A stretch of 64,000 nucleotides of DNA from the NCBI RefSeq assembly GCF_014171575.1, contig NZ_CP050453.1, positions 1,860,001 through 1,924,000 on the forward strand. The letters are read 5' to 3'. The translations under genes were made by a program, and so were the position numbers. Positions 1 to 9,018 of the stretch are shown in pieces (positions within the stretch are counted from its first letter, which is position 1; every line of letters starts with the position of its first letter). Source of the DNA: Microbacterium sp. Se63.02b (GTDB lineage: Bacteria > Actinomycetota > Actinomycetes > Actinomycetales > Microbacteriaceae). Under the pieces are notes generated by a model. That model had not been told where the DNA came from and did no database searches. It worked only from the letters and a program-made list of their open reading frames with translations.

Positions 1-1824
1 ACCGGACTCCAGTCGTGACACGAGCGTCCACCCGGTGACCGGAGTGTAGGTCACGTTATCTGTGCTGGTCAGGAGGGTGTAGCTCGACGCGTCCAGCCTG
101 CTCGACGCATCCTCGTCTCTGAGTTCGATCGCCGTGGTCACCTCGCCCACCGGCGGAAGCAGCTTCAGGCCCAGGCTGCGGTTCCGGTAGTCGAAGGCCA
201 TGCGGGCAGGCGCGCACGCGTCGTCCCAGTTCGCGATGTGGCGGTCGGTCGGAGCGATGTCGAGTTCGGTGTATCCGAACTCGAAGCCGTTCGTTCCGCC
301 GGCCGTCCCCGACAGGGTGAGCGTGTCCCCGTGCTGGACTCCGGCCTGGGCAAGTGTCGACGCCGGCGGGAGCACGTTTCCGCTCGCGTCCTTCAGGACG
401 AGCGAGTCCGTCGGGAGGCACACGAGCTGCTGGGCGTGTGCCGCGATCACCTGGGCCACCGTCCTGGTCGCCGGGTGCGCTGCACGCACGTTCGACATGG
501 GCAGGAACCAGTCGTCGCGGTCTTCCCGTTGAACGACGATCGTGGGATTCGACGTCGCGGCAGCCGCGGCTGCGGTCGCCTGAGCTCGGCACTCGTTCGG
601 GTCGTCCGTGTCCTCGAGGATGTTCGCGACGAGGCGGAACGGCGCAGTCCCGGTCTGAAGCTGGAACACCGTGAGGATGCGTCCGTCCGCGAGGTGAAGA
701 TAGTCGGGTTCGGCGGACTGCGACGTCGTGCCGCCGGTGTTGGGATCCTTGAGCCGGACAGGCGACGCGAATGTCGTCCCCTCATCGAAAGAGACGCTCA
801 CGGTGGCGATGCTCCCGGGGCCGCGGTAGCCGAGGACGAGTTTCGACGCGCTGCCGTCGAGGTGCGCTGTGCACGGAGAGCTTGTCGCAGAGAGCGTCGA
901 CCCCACCATGGTGCTCGTCACCGCGCGACTCCAGGACTGCCCCCCGTCGACAGACCGAGACATGTAGAAGCGGCCCACGGCTCCGCCCACCGCTGTCTCG
1001 AACCTCACGAAGGCTTGCAGTGTGCCGTCGGGGAGCAGCTCGATCGTGCTCTCGTTCGCTCCGCCAGGAAACAGCGACCCCCATGCGTCGTAAGGCGGTG
1101 AATGCGGATCCTTGAGCACCTGACGGTAGTCGGGCCAGGTCTCGCCGCCGTCGTGGGAGATCAACACACCCGCCTCGTATCGGTCGGGATCCGTCGCCCA
1201 GTCGGGTGTGAGTTCGCGGATGCCCCAGACGCTCTGCACGAGTGTGCCGTCCTGCAACTCGAGGATCCGCCCTCCGCCTCCCCACAGTTCGCGGAAGGGG
1301 ACGGGCAGGGTGATCGGATCGTCGGTGCCGTCCCAGGTCACGCCGTTGTCGGATGACCGGGCGACGAAGAGCGCTGCCTCACGGTCGGTGTAGGTCACGT
1401 TGTTGACGGAGTCGTTGTAGGGGAGCAGGATCGTGCCGTCGTCCAGGGTGGTCATGCCGCGCTGCAGATGGATGCTCCCGCCCGGAAAGAGCGTCGGTTC
1501 GGCAAGGACCTCGGATGCGCTCCAGGTCGCGCCTTCATCTGTCGACCGGATCAAACGGAGCTGTCCGCCTGGCTGGGCATCTGTCGTGGTGTTGAATCCG
1601 ACGAGAACGTCGCCGTTCGGAGCTTGGGTGATCGCGGGTCGATAGGCGGGGAGGACTCCGCCGCCGAGTTCTGGAAACGTCGACGGTGAGGTCACGTTCC
1701 AGGCGTCGCTCACCACCAGACCCGGGTCGGAGGCGGCGGTCGCCGGACCCGCGGACACGAGGAGTCCCGCACCGAGGGCGAGGACGGTGGCCAGGGTGAG
1801 CGTCGTGCGGCGGGACTGCTTCAT
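1..1824 (-). CDS. Secreted sialidase-like (BNR/Asp-box) protein, C-terminus beyond window
   Basis: The frame stays open from an ATG at 1824 to the left edge (608 codons seen). Residues 1-31 form a Tat/Sec-like signal peptide: KQSRR, a hydrophobic stretch, then an AxA-like end. At least five Asp-box repeats are visible: STDEGATW (~92), SSDNGVTW (~155), SHDGGETW (~220), SVDGGQSW (~288) and SFDEGTTF (~342). This fits a six-bladed sialidase propeller (GH33-like exo-sialidase family). The degenerate N-terminal YRPAI (~58) stands where the FRIP motif normally lies. After the propeller, residues ~445-505 resemble a ubiquitin/YukD-type beta-grasp fold, followed by a beta-rich segment cut by the edge. 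The substrate is unknown; a host or plant glycan is a guess. It is divergent from the topoisomerase gene. Confidence 0.8.
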   Translation of the reverse strand, partial: MKQSRRTTLTLATVLALGAGLLVSAGPATAASDPGLVVSDAWNVTSPSTFPELGGGVLPAYRPAITQAPNGDVLVGFNTTTDAQPGGQLRLIRSTDEGATWSASEVLAEPTLFPGGSIHLQRGMTTLDDGTILLPYNDSVNNVTYTDREAALFVARSSDNGVTWDGTDDPITLPVPFRELWGGGGRILELQDGTLVQSVWGIRELTPDWATDPDRYEAGVLISHDGGETWPDYRQVLKDPHSPPYDAWGSLFPGGANESTIELLPDGTLQAFVRFETAVGGAVGRFYMSRSVDGGQSWSRAVTSTMVGSTLSATSSPCTAHLDGSASKLVLGYRGPGSIATVSVSFDEGTTFASPVRLKDPNTGGTTSQSAEPDYLHLADGRILTVFQLQTGTAPFRLVANILEDTDDPNECRAQATAAAAAATSNPTIVVQREDRDDWFLPMSNVRAAHPATRTVAQVIAAHAQQLVCLPTDSLVLKDASGNVLPPASTLAQAGVQHGDTLTLSGTAGGTNGFEFGYTELDIAPTDRHIANWDDACAPARMAFDYRNRSLGLKLLPPVGEVTTAIELRDEDASSRLDASSYTLLTSTDNVTYTPVTGWTLVSRLESG

Positions 1825-2122
1825 TGCGGGCTCCTCACGGGGTGGTCGTCGAACACTCGTCCACCTAGACGTTTCGACTAGTGAAACTAGCAGTTCTATT
1901 GAATGAATAGAGGACACCATGACTCCTTCGCGATGTCAAGGGGCGCAGACATCGAGACATTTCACCGGTCGCCCCGACCTGCGCCGTCCGATACCGGCCG
2001 AGCCGAGGAGTCTCCGCCTGCTGTGTGCGGGATAGCACGCGAGGGTACCTGCACGCCACTCCCTTTCGCGGGCCTCCGAGTATCGGCATCGTCGATCTCA
2101 CGCAGATGAAGGAGGCTGGACG
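1825..2122. other. Divergent intergenic region with inverted repeats
   Basis: No convincing gene lies in these 298 bases. Around 1866-1912 the DNA is AT-richer than its surroundings and holds two inverted repeats: GTTTC-N7-GAAAC centred on ACTAGT (about 1869-1885) and TCTATT-N5-AATAGA (about 1894-1910). Their position upstream of the sialidase-like gene suggests a promoter/operator for it. A clear ribosome site, AAGGAGG, precedes the topoisomerase start at 2123. Confidence 0.45.
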
Positions 2123-3136
2123 ATGGCGAGACTGGTTCGGGTGGTTCCGGGGGAGGACCCCGGATTCCGGCGTGTGCGTTCCGGATCCGGCTTCCGCTAC
2201 GTCGACCCCGTCGGTGAGTCCGCGCCGGAAGCAGACCGGGAGAGGATCAAAGATCTGGTCATCCCGCCGGCGTGGCACGACGTATGGATCGCCGCGGACC
2301 CCCTCGCGCACATCCAAGCCGTGGGCATCGACGGCGCAGGGCGCAAGCAGTATCTGTATCACCCGTTGTGGCGGGTCTCGCGTGACCGGCGGAAGTTCGT
2401 GCGCGCTCTCGATCTCGCCGCGGCACTCCCGAGCGCCAGAGCCCAGGTGACGAGGGCGCTGCGCGAGGAGGGGCAGTCCAGGGAGCGCGCGCTGGCGATC
2501 GCCTTCCGTCTGCTCGACGATGCGGCGCTCCGGATCGGTTCGGAGCGTTACCTCGCGCGGCACGGCAGCCGAGGGCTGACGACGCTCCGGCGCGGCGACG
2601 TGCGGGTGGACGGCCGTGACGTGGCTATGTCCTTCCCCGCCAAGAGCGGCCGGACCGCGTCGATCGAGATCACTGACGAGTCCCTGGCCGACGCCCTCAC
2701 GGACTTCGCGGTCGGCGCCTCGAACGCCTTCCTGCTGGCATATCGGAAGGGGCGCCGGCGCGTGAAGATCACCCCCGCCGAAGTGAACACCTATCTGAAG
2801 GATGTGCTGGGCGCGACCTTCTCCGCCAAGGACTTCCGCACCCTGCACGGCACGATCATCGCGGCGGACGCCCTCGCCCGGATCGGGCCGCTGGATCGGC
2901 GCGGACAGCGGGCGCGGGCAGAGCGGCTCGCCGTCCAGGCGGCTGCGACAGCACTCGGCAACACGACGGCGGTCGCCCGCAACAGCTACATCGACCCCCG
3001 GGTCTTCCGCCAGTACGTCCGTGGTCGCACTCTCGACCTCGACGTGACGCCGGAGACGGCGATCCGTCGGCTGCTCGGCGGGCCGGAGACATCCCGCAAG
3101 GTGAGCCGTCGAGGGACATCCAGACGACGGCGATGA
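2123..3136 (+). CDS. DNA topoisomerase IB
   Basis: A 337-residue protein of the poxvirus/bacterial type IB topoisomerase family, which relaxes supercoils through a 3'-phosphotyrosyl intermediate. Visible family features are the N-terminal beta domain (GFRYVDPVG), the catalytic-domain segment ALRIGSERY (~134-142), KDFRTLHGT (~236-244, carrying a catalytic Arg) and ARNSYIDPRV with the probable nucleophile Tyr289. The C-terminal tail is Arg-rich. ATG 2123 is chosen because AAGGAGG lies about eight bases upstream. Bacterial TopIB is an accessory enzyme; its role here is inferred from family only. Confidence 0.92.
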   Translation: MARLVRVVPGEDPGFRRVRSGSGFRYVDPVGESAPEADRERIKDLVIPPAWHDVWIAADPLAHIQAVGIDGAGRKQYLYHPLWRVSRDRRKFVRALDLAAALPSARAQVTRALREEGQSRERALAIAFRLLDDAALRIGSERYLARHGSRGLTTLRRGDVRVDGRDVAMSFPAKSGRTASIEITDESLADALTDFAVGASNAFLLAYRKGRRRVKITPAEVNTYLKDVLGATFSAKDFRTLHGTIIAADALARIGPLDRRGQRARAERLAVQAAATALGNTTAVARNSYIDPRVFRQYVRGRTLDLDVTPETAIRRLLGGPETSRKVSRRGTSRRRR

Positions 3137-3182
3137 GACCGCACAGGCGGTCGGCCGCATGCCAGGATGCCAGGATGGAAGC

Positions 3183-5681
3183 ATGGACACCGCCAACCTC
3201 ACCCGCGAGGAGACCGCAGCGCGATCCGCAGCCGTCACCCTGCACCGCGTCCGCGTAGAGCTCGATCTGACGGGAGCGCCGGAACGGGCTCGCACGGGAT
3301 TCCCGACCGCGACCACGCTCGAGTTCGACGCCACCACCGACACGACGTGGCTCGACTTCATCGGCGAAGACGTGCTCCGTGTCACGGTGAACGGCGTCGA
3401 CCAGGAGGTCGTCCACGACGGAGCGCGGATCACGGTGGCAGGCCTCGAGGCGACGAACGTCGTGCGCATCGAGGCCGTCGGGGCGTACAGCCGCTCGGGC
3501 GAGGGGATGCACCGCTTCCACGATCCCGTCGACGACCACACCTACCTGTACACGCAGTACGAACCCGCCGACTCCCGGCGGGTCATGGCGTGCTTCGAGC
3601 AGCCCGACATGAAGGCCGAATACACCTTCGTGGTCGATGCGCCGTCCGGGTGGGAAGTGCTCTCCAATCAGTCTCCTGCCCACACCGACCTCGGCGTGGG
3701 GGTGCAACGCGTCGAGTTCGCGCCGACATCGCCGATCTCGAGCTACATCACGGCGGTCGCCGCGGGGCCCTACACGCGGGTGGAAGGCGCCTGGAGCCGT
3801 GACGAGCAGTCGATCGCCCTCGGCGTGTTCGTGCGGCGGTCGCTCGCCCCGCACCTGGAGGCCGACGAGATCCTCGAGGTCACGCGGCAAGGGCTCGACT
3901 TCTTCACCGACGCCTTCGCCTACCCCTACCCGTGGGGCAAGTACGATCAGCTCTTCGTGCCCGAGTACAACCTCGGCGCGATGGAGAACCCTGGCCTGGT
4001 GACCTTCACCGAGTCGTACCTCTCGCGGGGCGCGGCGACCGACGCGCAGCGCGCAGCGCGTGCCAACACGATCCTGCACGAGATGGCTCACATGTGGTTC
4101 GGCGATCTCGTGACGATGACGTGGTGGGACGACCTGTGGCTCAAGGAGTCGTTTGCCGATTACATGGGTGCGCACGCATCGGCCGTCGCGACGCGATACG
4201 ACGATGCCTGGGTGAAGTTCGCCGCGAGTCGGAAGGCGTGGGCCTACCAGCAGGACCAACTGCCCACGACGCATCCGATCGTCGCGGACATCACCGACCT
4301 CGAGGCCGCGAAACTCAACTTCGACGGCATCACGTACGCCAAGGGCGCCGCCGTGCTGAAGCAGCTCGTCGCGTTCGTCGGTGACGACGCGTTCTTCGAA
4401 GGCGCACGTCGGTACTTCGCCGCCAACGCGTTCGGGAACACGACGCTCTCCGATTTCCTGGTGCAGTTGAGCGCCGTGTCCGGTAGGGACATGAGCGACT
4501 GGTCGGCGGCGTGGCTGCAGACGACAGGTGTGTCCACCCTGTGGATCGAGACCGAAGACGACGGACGGAGCTTCTTAGTGCAGACCGATCCGCGTCCGCA
4601 CCGGCTGCGCATCGGAACCTACGTGCGGGTCGACGGGCGCATCGTGCGCACCGAGCAGCAGGAGCTGGACGTGATCGGCGAACGGACCGAGGTGACGATC
4701 CCCGAGGGCGACCTCGTGCTCCTCAACGATGACGACCTCACGTATGCGAAGGCACGACTGGACGACACGTCGCTGCGCACCGTGGAGGACTCTCTCTCGT
4801 CGATCGAGGACCCCCTGGCGAGAGCCCTGGTGTGGTCGTCGCTGTGGAACGCGACGCGCGACGCCGAGTTCGACCCCGCACGCTATCTCGCCATCGTGCG
4901 CGCACATGCGAGCGCGGAGTCGAACATCGGACTCTTGACGGGAGTGCTCGCGAACGCGGCGTACGCGATCCGTCACTTCCTCGTCTCCACGCGCCGGCAG
5001 GAGGAGCAGCACACGTGGACGGACACGACATGGCGTTCCCTCTGGGCTGCGGAAGCGGGCAGCGATGCGCAGCTCTCCTGGGCCAGGGCGCTCGCGACGG
5101 CCTCGGCCTTCGACGATGTGCACCACGAGGGCGTGCGCGCGCTGCTGGACGGCGATGTGCCCGAGGGCCTCGTCGTCGATCCCGATCTGCGATGGCAGCT
5201 CCTCACGGCGCTCGTGATCACCGGGCATGCCGACCTCGCGGACGTCGCGGCAGAGCAGGAGCGTGATGACACGGGTACCGGGCGCACCGCGGCACGACGA
5301 GCGCGGGCCGCGCGCCCTGACGCCACCGTGCGACGCGATGCCTGGAACGCGGCGTGGGACGACCTCACCCTGAGCAACGACCACCTGGACGCCGAGATCG
5401 CCGGTTTCCGAGCGGGTGGGCGCCGCGACCTGATCGCGGACTTCGACGCGGAGTACTTCGACCGCATCGGGGACGTCTGGAGTCGACGCAGCATCGAGAT
5501 CGCGAAGAGGCTCGTCCTGGGGTTCTTCCCGGCGAGCGACACGCTGCAGCCGGTAGACGAGTGGCTCGCAGCGAACCCCGCGGCCCCGGCAGCGCTTCGG
5601 CGACTCGTGATCGAGCAGCGCGACCACCTGGCGCGCGACATCCGCGTGCGCACAGCGGGGGAGAGCCCCGAAGCGGTCTAG
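3183..5681 (+). CDS. pepN: Aminopeptidase N (M1 zinc metallopeptidase)
   Basis: An 832-residue cytoplasmic M1 aminopeptidase that removes N-terminal residues from peptides. The exopeptidase motif GAMEN is at ~265-269. The zinc site HEMAH (His299, Glu300, His303) is followed 19 residues later by Glu322 in WLKESFA. Length and the long helical C-terminal domain match actinobacterial PepN. ATG 3183 is preferred over an in-frame start 24 bases upstream because the M1 homology begins right after it and a CAGGAT -10-like hexamer ends six bases before it, a leaderless arrangement. Its stop and the stop of the convergent acetyltransferase share the tetramer CTAG at 5678-5681. Confidence 0.95.
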   Translation: MDTANLTREETAARSAAVTLHRVRVELDLTGAPERARTGFPTATTLEFDATTDTTWLDFIGEDVLRVTVNGVDQEVVHDGARITVAGLEATNVVRIEAVGAYSRSGEGMHRFHDPVDDHTYLYTQYEPADSRRVMACFEQPDMKAEYTFVVDAPSGWEVLSNQSPAHTDLGVGVQRVEFAPTSPISSYITAVAAGPYTRVEGAWSRDEQSIALGVFVRRSLAPHLEADEILEVTRQGLDFFTDAFAYPYPWGKYDQLFVPEYNLGAMENPGLVTFTESYLSRGAATDAQRAARANTILHEMAHMWFGDLVTMTWWDDLWLKESFADYMGAHASAVATRYDDAWVKFAASRKAWAYQQDQLPTTHPIVADITDLEAAKLNFDGITYAKGAAVLKQLVAFVGDDAFFEGARRYFAANAFGNTTLSDFLVQLSAVSGRDMSDWSAAWLQTTGVSTLWIETEDDGRSFLVQTDPRPHRLRIGTYVRVDGRIVRTEQQELDVIGERTEVTIPEGDLVLLNDDDLTYAKARLDDTSLRTVEDSLSSIEDPLARALVWSSLWNATRDAEFDPARYLAIVRAHASAESNIGLLTGVLANAAYAIRHFLVSTRRQEEQHTWTDTTWRSLWAAEAGSDAQLSWARALATASAFDDVHHEGVRALLDGDVPEGLVVDPDLRWQLLTALVITGHADLADVAAEQERDDTGTGRTAARRARAARPDATVRRDAWNAAWDDLTLSNDHLDAEIAGFRAGGRRDLIADFDAEYFDRIGDVWSRRSIEIAKRLVLGFFPASDTLQPVDEWLAANPAAPAALRRLVIEQRDHLARDIRVRTAGESPEAV

Positions 5682-6205
5682 CGGGCGGTCACCTGCATCC
5701 CCATCACTGTGCGGATGATCCACGGGTGCGCCCGGTCGTCGTCGATGTGCGTCATGCCGAGGTTCTCGGCGACCCTGCGCGAGGCGTCGTTGGCCGGGTG
5801 GATGATCGCGGTCAGCAGAGTCGGCGCGAATTCTCGTGTGACGAGTTCGACGCAGGCGCGGGCCGCCTCGGTGGCGTAGCCCTGACGCTGCATCGCCCGG
5901 CGGACGTGGTACCCCACTTCGAGCACGGGCTCGTCGTTGACCGACTGCCAGGTCAGTCCGCAGTCGCCGACGAAGTCGCCGTCGTGCGTCTCGATGATCC
6001 AGAGCCCGTGCCCGTGCTCCCGATAGCGCTGCTGCATGCGGGCGATCCACTCCGCGCTCTCGTCGCGGGTCTTCGGTGCGGGAAAGAACGCCATGACCTC
6101 GGGATCGCCGAGCATGTCGGCCATCGCGTCCAGATCGTTCTCCGTCATCTCCCGGAAGACGAGCCGTGCGGTCGGTCCGGGGAGGAGGCGACGAGGTGCG
6201 TTCAC
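5678..6205 (-). CDS. GNAT family N-acetyltransferase (RimJ/RimL-like)
   Basis: A 175-residue single-domain acetyltransferase. It opens with the RimJ-like pattern TARLVFREMTENDLDAMADML, has the acetyl-CoA loop RRAMQRQGYATEA in the middle, and ends with NDASRRVAENLGM, typical of GNATs acting on protein N-termini or small molecules. The GTG start at 6205 overlaps the stop of the upstream hydrolase gene (GTGA at 6202-6205), so the pair is probably translationally coupled. The acceptor substrate cannot be told from sequence. Confidence 0.85.
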   Translation of the reverse strand: MNAPRRLLPGPTARLVFREMTENDLDAMADMLGDPEVMAFFPAPKTRDESAEWIARMQQRYREHGHGLWIIETHDGDFVGDCGLTWQSVNDEPVLEVGYHVRRAMQRQGYATEAARACVELVTREFAPTLLTAIIHPANDASRRVAENLGMTHIDDDRAHPWIIRTVMGMQVTAR

Positions 6206-6840
6206 AGGTCGAGGGATTCGCCGGGTTCGAGCACGAAGAACTCGCCGCCACCCTGTTCGGTCGCCCACTGGAGGCGTTGGCGATGCATGTTCTTCCCGAT
6301 CACCGACAGCGTCATGTCATGGGTGCCGAAAGCGCGGCGTGGTGCAACGGCGAGGACATAGTCCATCGCCTCGCCGATCTTCAGCCACGGGGCACCGAGG
6401 GGCGCCGCGAGAGTCCCGACATCGACACCCTCTGGGACCGCATAGGAGTCGCCGGGGTAGTAGAGCTCGTCGTTCACGAGCACGCCGACGTTCTCGACGA
6501 CCGGGAGCGAGGAGTGGATGACCTCGTGCGTCCCGCCGAAGAACCTCAGGGTGAATCCGCCGACCTCGAGGGTCTCGCCGGGCGACACCACCGTGATGTC
6601 GTACCCGTCCGCGGCGCGCGCCACTCCCGATGGTGCGAAGATCGGCGTGCCTGGCGCGGCACGCAAGAGGCGATCGAAGTGGTCCGACGTCCAGTGATCG
6701 GGGTGTTCGTGGGTGATCACGATCCCCGCCAGGTCGTCCAGATCGATCAGGGGGGCCGTGAACGAGCCAGGATCGATGACGAGGGTCTTCCCGTTGGAGT
6801 CGAGGCGGAGGGCGGCATGTTCGAACTTGGTGACGCGCAT
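6202..6840 (-). CDS. MBL-fold metal-dependent hydrolase (UlaG-like)
   Basis: A 212-residue metallo-beta-lactamase-fold protein. The metal motif HxHxDH appears as HEHPDH at 44-49, with later ligands in GGTHEVIH, YPGDSY and FGTHDM. The compact size, the start MRVTKFEHAALRL and the order of ligands match UlaG-like hydrolases of unknown substrate. ATG 6840 is preferred because GGAAGGAG lies about 12 bases upstream; an upstream in-frame ATG at 6870 would put that ribosome site inside the gene. First gene of a two-gene unit with the downstream acetyltransferase. Confidence 0.85.
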   Translation of the reverse strand: MRVTKFEHAALRLDSNGKTLVIDPGSFTAPLIDLDDLAGIVITHEHPDHWTSDHFDRLLRAAPGTPIFAPSGVARAADGYDITVVSPGETLEVGGFTLRFFGGTHEVIHSSLPVVENVGVLVNDELYYPGDSYAVPEGVDVGTLAAPLGAPWLKIGEAMDYVLAVAPRRAFGTHDMTLSVIGKNMHRQRLQWATEQGGGEFFVLEPGESLDL

Positions 6841-6922
6841 GGGAAGAGTCAACTCCTTCCGCTGCCGCACGGCAAACAGAACGGTGCGCCACGCCCGGGA
6901 TCCTGGTCTGGGCGGCGTCGAT

Positions 6923-6952
6923 TTGGCGCAGCCAGAATCGCCATGGCATACT
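6923..6952 (+). promoter_or_regulatory. Promoter of tRNA-Glu
   Basis: TTGGCG (6923-6928) and CATACT (6947-6952) are separated by 18 bases. Transcription would start near 6959, about 30 bases before the tRNA, which fits a housekeeping sigma-70 promoter. Confidence 0.6.
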
Positions 6953-6989
6953 TGAACGGTTGTCGCGCGACGGAAACGTCTCGCCAGAC

Positions 6990-7062
6990 GGCCCCATCGT
7001 ATAGCGGCCTAGTACGCTGCCCTCTCACGGCGGTAACGCGGGTTCGAATCCCGCTGGGGTCA
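6990..7062 (+). tRNA. tRNA-Glu (CUC)
   Basis: A 73-base cloverleaf. The acceptor stem GGCCCCA pairs with TGGGGTC (one G-U pair), followed by discriminator A; CCA is not encoded. The D stem is GTAT/GTAC, the anticodon stem CTGCC/GGCGG surrounds loop CTCTCAC with anticodon CTC, and the T arm is GCGGG-TTCGAAT-CCCGC. It reads GAG codons, which are abundant in this GC-rich genome. Confidence 0.95.
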
Positions 7063-7071
7063 CACGACATT

Positions 7072-7103
7072 GAGAAAGCCTCCGGTTCCCCGGAGGCTTT
7101 CTC
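7072..7103 (+). terminator. Terminator after tRNA-Glu, probably bidirectional
   Basis: A perfect 14-bp stem GAGAAAGCCTCCGG/CCGGAGGCTTTCTC with loop TTCC, followed by TGTTTCC. It lies between the tRNA and the 3' end of the convergent MFS gene and can serve both. Confidence 0.85.
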
Positions 7104-7118
7104 TGTTTCCGGTACCGG

Positions 7119-8360
7119 TCAGCTCCCGGACCGCAGCGACATGCTCCGGAAGGTCGTGTTGCGCAACGGCAGGATCATGAGCGCCATCATCGCCCCGCCG
7201 AACAGGGCGAACGGCACCCAGAGCGCAGTGACCGACGCGAGCGCGCCGAAGCCGGCCATGGCCAGCGGCATCAGACAGTCGTCGCCGAGGCGGGTGAGTG
7301 AACCCATCCGTCCCAGGTAGGCGGTGTCGACGGTGGCGGAGAACGTCGCGCTCAGCAGCACGGATGCGTAGCCTGCGGTCGCCCCGATCGCGAATGCCGC
7401 CGCAGCGACCGTCCACGCGGGTCCGAAACCCGACGCCACGATGCCTGCGCCCTGAACGACCAGCGCCCAGAAGCCGGCGCGCGCCTCATGCAGGGGCCGC
7501 CACCTCGCGACCGAGACGGCACCGATCGCTGCGCCGAGTCCGAGCAGCGCTTCGAACAGACCGACCGCTTGCGCGCCCCACCCCTCGGCGTGCGCCCTCA
7601 GCGCGAGTCCGATCCCGACAGCGGGCCCGACGGCGAGGTTCAGGCCCGACAGTGCGATCACGAGTGTCCGGGTCGTCGGATTGGCGGCGAGGTGCGCGAA
7701 TCCCCGACCGATGCCCCGCAGCGCGGACTCCTTCTCGGCGCGCGCGAGCCGGAATCTCGGGCGGAGCCAGATGGCGATGAAGGCGACGACGACGGTGAAG
7801 GTGAGCGCGTTCGCCGAGGCGCTTCCTGCCAGGCCCGCGTGGGCGACGATGACCCCGCCGATCGCTGCGCCGCACATCGTGCCGAGGCGGGAGGCGGTCT
7901 GGGCTGCGGCACCGTACGAGGCGAGATCCGCCGCCCGCACGAGCTGCCTGGCGATCGTCCCGGCCGAGGGCTCGTAGAACGCGTCGCACACCCCGAAGGC
8001 GACCGCTGCGCACAGCAGCAGTGCGACGGTGGGTGGCGCCGCGAGCACCCACGCCGTGACCGCGATCAGCACGCCGACGCGGAGCACGTTGAAGACCATC
8101 ATGACCCGGCGGGCATCAGCGCGATCCGCGAGCACACCCCCGAAGAGCAGGATCACTGCACGCGGCACGGTCCCTGCGGCGACGATGAGGCCAGCGACGG
8201 CAGGGGAGGCGACCTGGATCGCGGTCCAGGTGAGCGCGATCGTCCAGATGGAGTCTCCGGCGTCCGAGAGCGCCTTGACGCCGATCCACGCATGCACCAT
8301 CCGGTCGCGGGCGAACGGCGGCGGCGCGATCATCTCGACCGGGGCGTCGACCGAGGACAT
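7119..8360 (-). CDS. MFS transporter
   Basis: A 413-residue membrane protein with about 12 hydrophobic segments and the MFS loop pattern FGGVLADRADARRVMM after the second segment, typical of MFS_1/MFS_3 drug-efflux type proteins. Its ATG overlaps the upstream ArsR gene by one base (sequence CATCA on the + strand at 8358-8362), so the two are co-translated. The pairing suggests a regulator-controlled exporter; the substrate is unknown. Confidence 0.88.
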   Translation of the reverse strand: MSSVDAPVEMIAPPPFARDRMVHAWIGVKALSDAGDSIWTIALTWTAIQVASPAVAGLIVAAGTVPRAVILLFGGVLADRADARRVMMVFNVLRVGVLIAVTAWVLAAPPTVALLLCAAVAFGVCDAFYEPSAGTIARQLVRAADLASYGAAAQTASRLGTMCGAAIGGVIVAHAGLAGSASANALTFTVVVAFIAIWLRPRFRLARAEKESALRGIGRGFAHLAANPTTRTLVIALSGLNLAVGPAVGIGLALRAHAEGWGAQAVGLFEALLGLGAAIGAVSVARWRPLHEARAGFWALVVQGAGIVASGFGPAWTVAAAAFAIGATAGYASVLLSATFSATVDTAYLGRMGSLTRLGDDCLMPLAMAGFGALASVTALWVPFALFGGAMMALMILPLRNTTFRSMSLRSGS

Positions 8361-8908
8361 CACGGCTCCGTCGGGAAGGCGTGCGCGAAGACGAAGACGG
8401 GTGTCCGTGGCGTGCCGTCTCTGAGGTCGATGTCCTCCTGCCATTCGCGGATCGTGCCGAGGATCCGCGCCGACAGGTCTCGCAGCTCGTCCGGAGACGC
8501 CCAGGCTGTGGTCTCGGTGTTGGATCCGTCGTACTGCGCGTAGGCCGGATCGTTGCGGCGACGGTGCCAGCGTTGCAGTCGATCGATCTGCATCCGGATT
8601 CCCTGGCGCTGTGCCTCTCTCGCGAGCAGGGCGTCGGCAGGAGCATCGGCGTAGTCGTCGGTCGACCACGTGAGACCGCGGCGGGCGATGGTCCACCAGC
8701 TCGTGCGCTTGTCTCCCGACGGGTCGACGGCACGATCCACCAGACCGGCTCGCTCCAGCATCCGCAGATGATGGCTGATGCTGCCGACCTGGCTCTCGAG
8801 CGCACGCGCGATCGCCGTCACCTGGGATGTGTCGTAGAGCAGGAGGTAGTCATAGATGCGGCGGCGCAGCGGATGGTGCACGGCCGTGATCACAGAGATT
8901 TCTTCCAC
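8360..8908 (-). CDS. ArsR-type winged-helix transcriptional regulator
   Basis: A 182-residue protein with an N-terminal winged helix (~8-65): HPLRRRIYDYLL, then the recognition region VGSISHHLRMLERAGLV, characteristic of ArsR/HTH_20 family repressors. The C-terminal half (from ~100) is basic and of unknown function, without obvious Cys metal sites, so this is probably not a metal sensor. It heads a two-gene operon with the MFS exporter. An inverted repeat ACAAG-GGTT-CTTGT at 8942-8955, just upstream of its start, may be its own operator. Confidence 0.85.
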   Translation of the reverse strand: MEEISVITAVHHPLRRRIYDYLLLYDTSQVTAIARALESQVGSISHHLRMLERAGLVDRAVDPSGDKRTSWWTIARRGLTWSTDDYADAPADALLAREAQRQGIRMQIDRLQRWHRRRNDPAYAQYDGSNTETTAWASPDELRDLSARILGTIREWQEDIDLRDGTPRTPVFVFAHAFPTEP

Positions 8909-8941
8909 GGGAGACGACGCTATTCCCGGTGTCTCAAACTC

Positions 8942-8955
8942 ACAAGGGTTCTTGT
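8942..8955. promoter_or_regulatory. Candidate operator upstream of the ArsR-type gene
   Basis: ACAAG and CTTGT form a perfect inverted repeat around GGTT, 34 bases before the regulator start. Autoregulation is inferred from position only. Confidence 0.35.
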
Positions 8956-9018
8956 ATACCCCGGAAATTCAACGAGAACGTGGGCGTATCGTCGCCTGCG
9001 ACTCGTGCACCGGGCGGA

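Noticed and set aside
1865..3541. A 558-codon open frame antisense to the topoisomerase and pepN 5' end
   Set aside because: No coherent protein features; real genes on the other strand explain the region.
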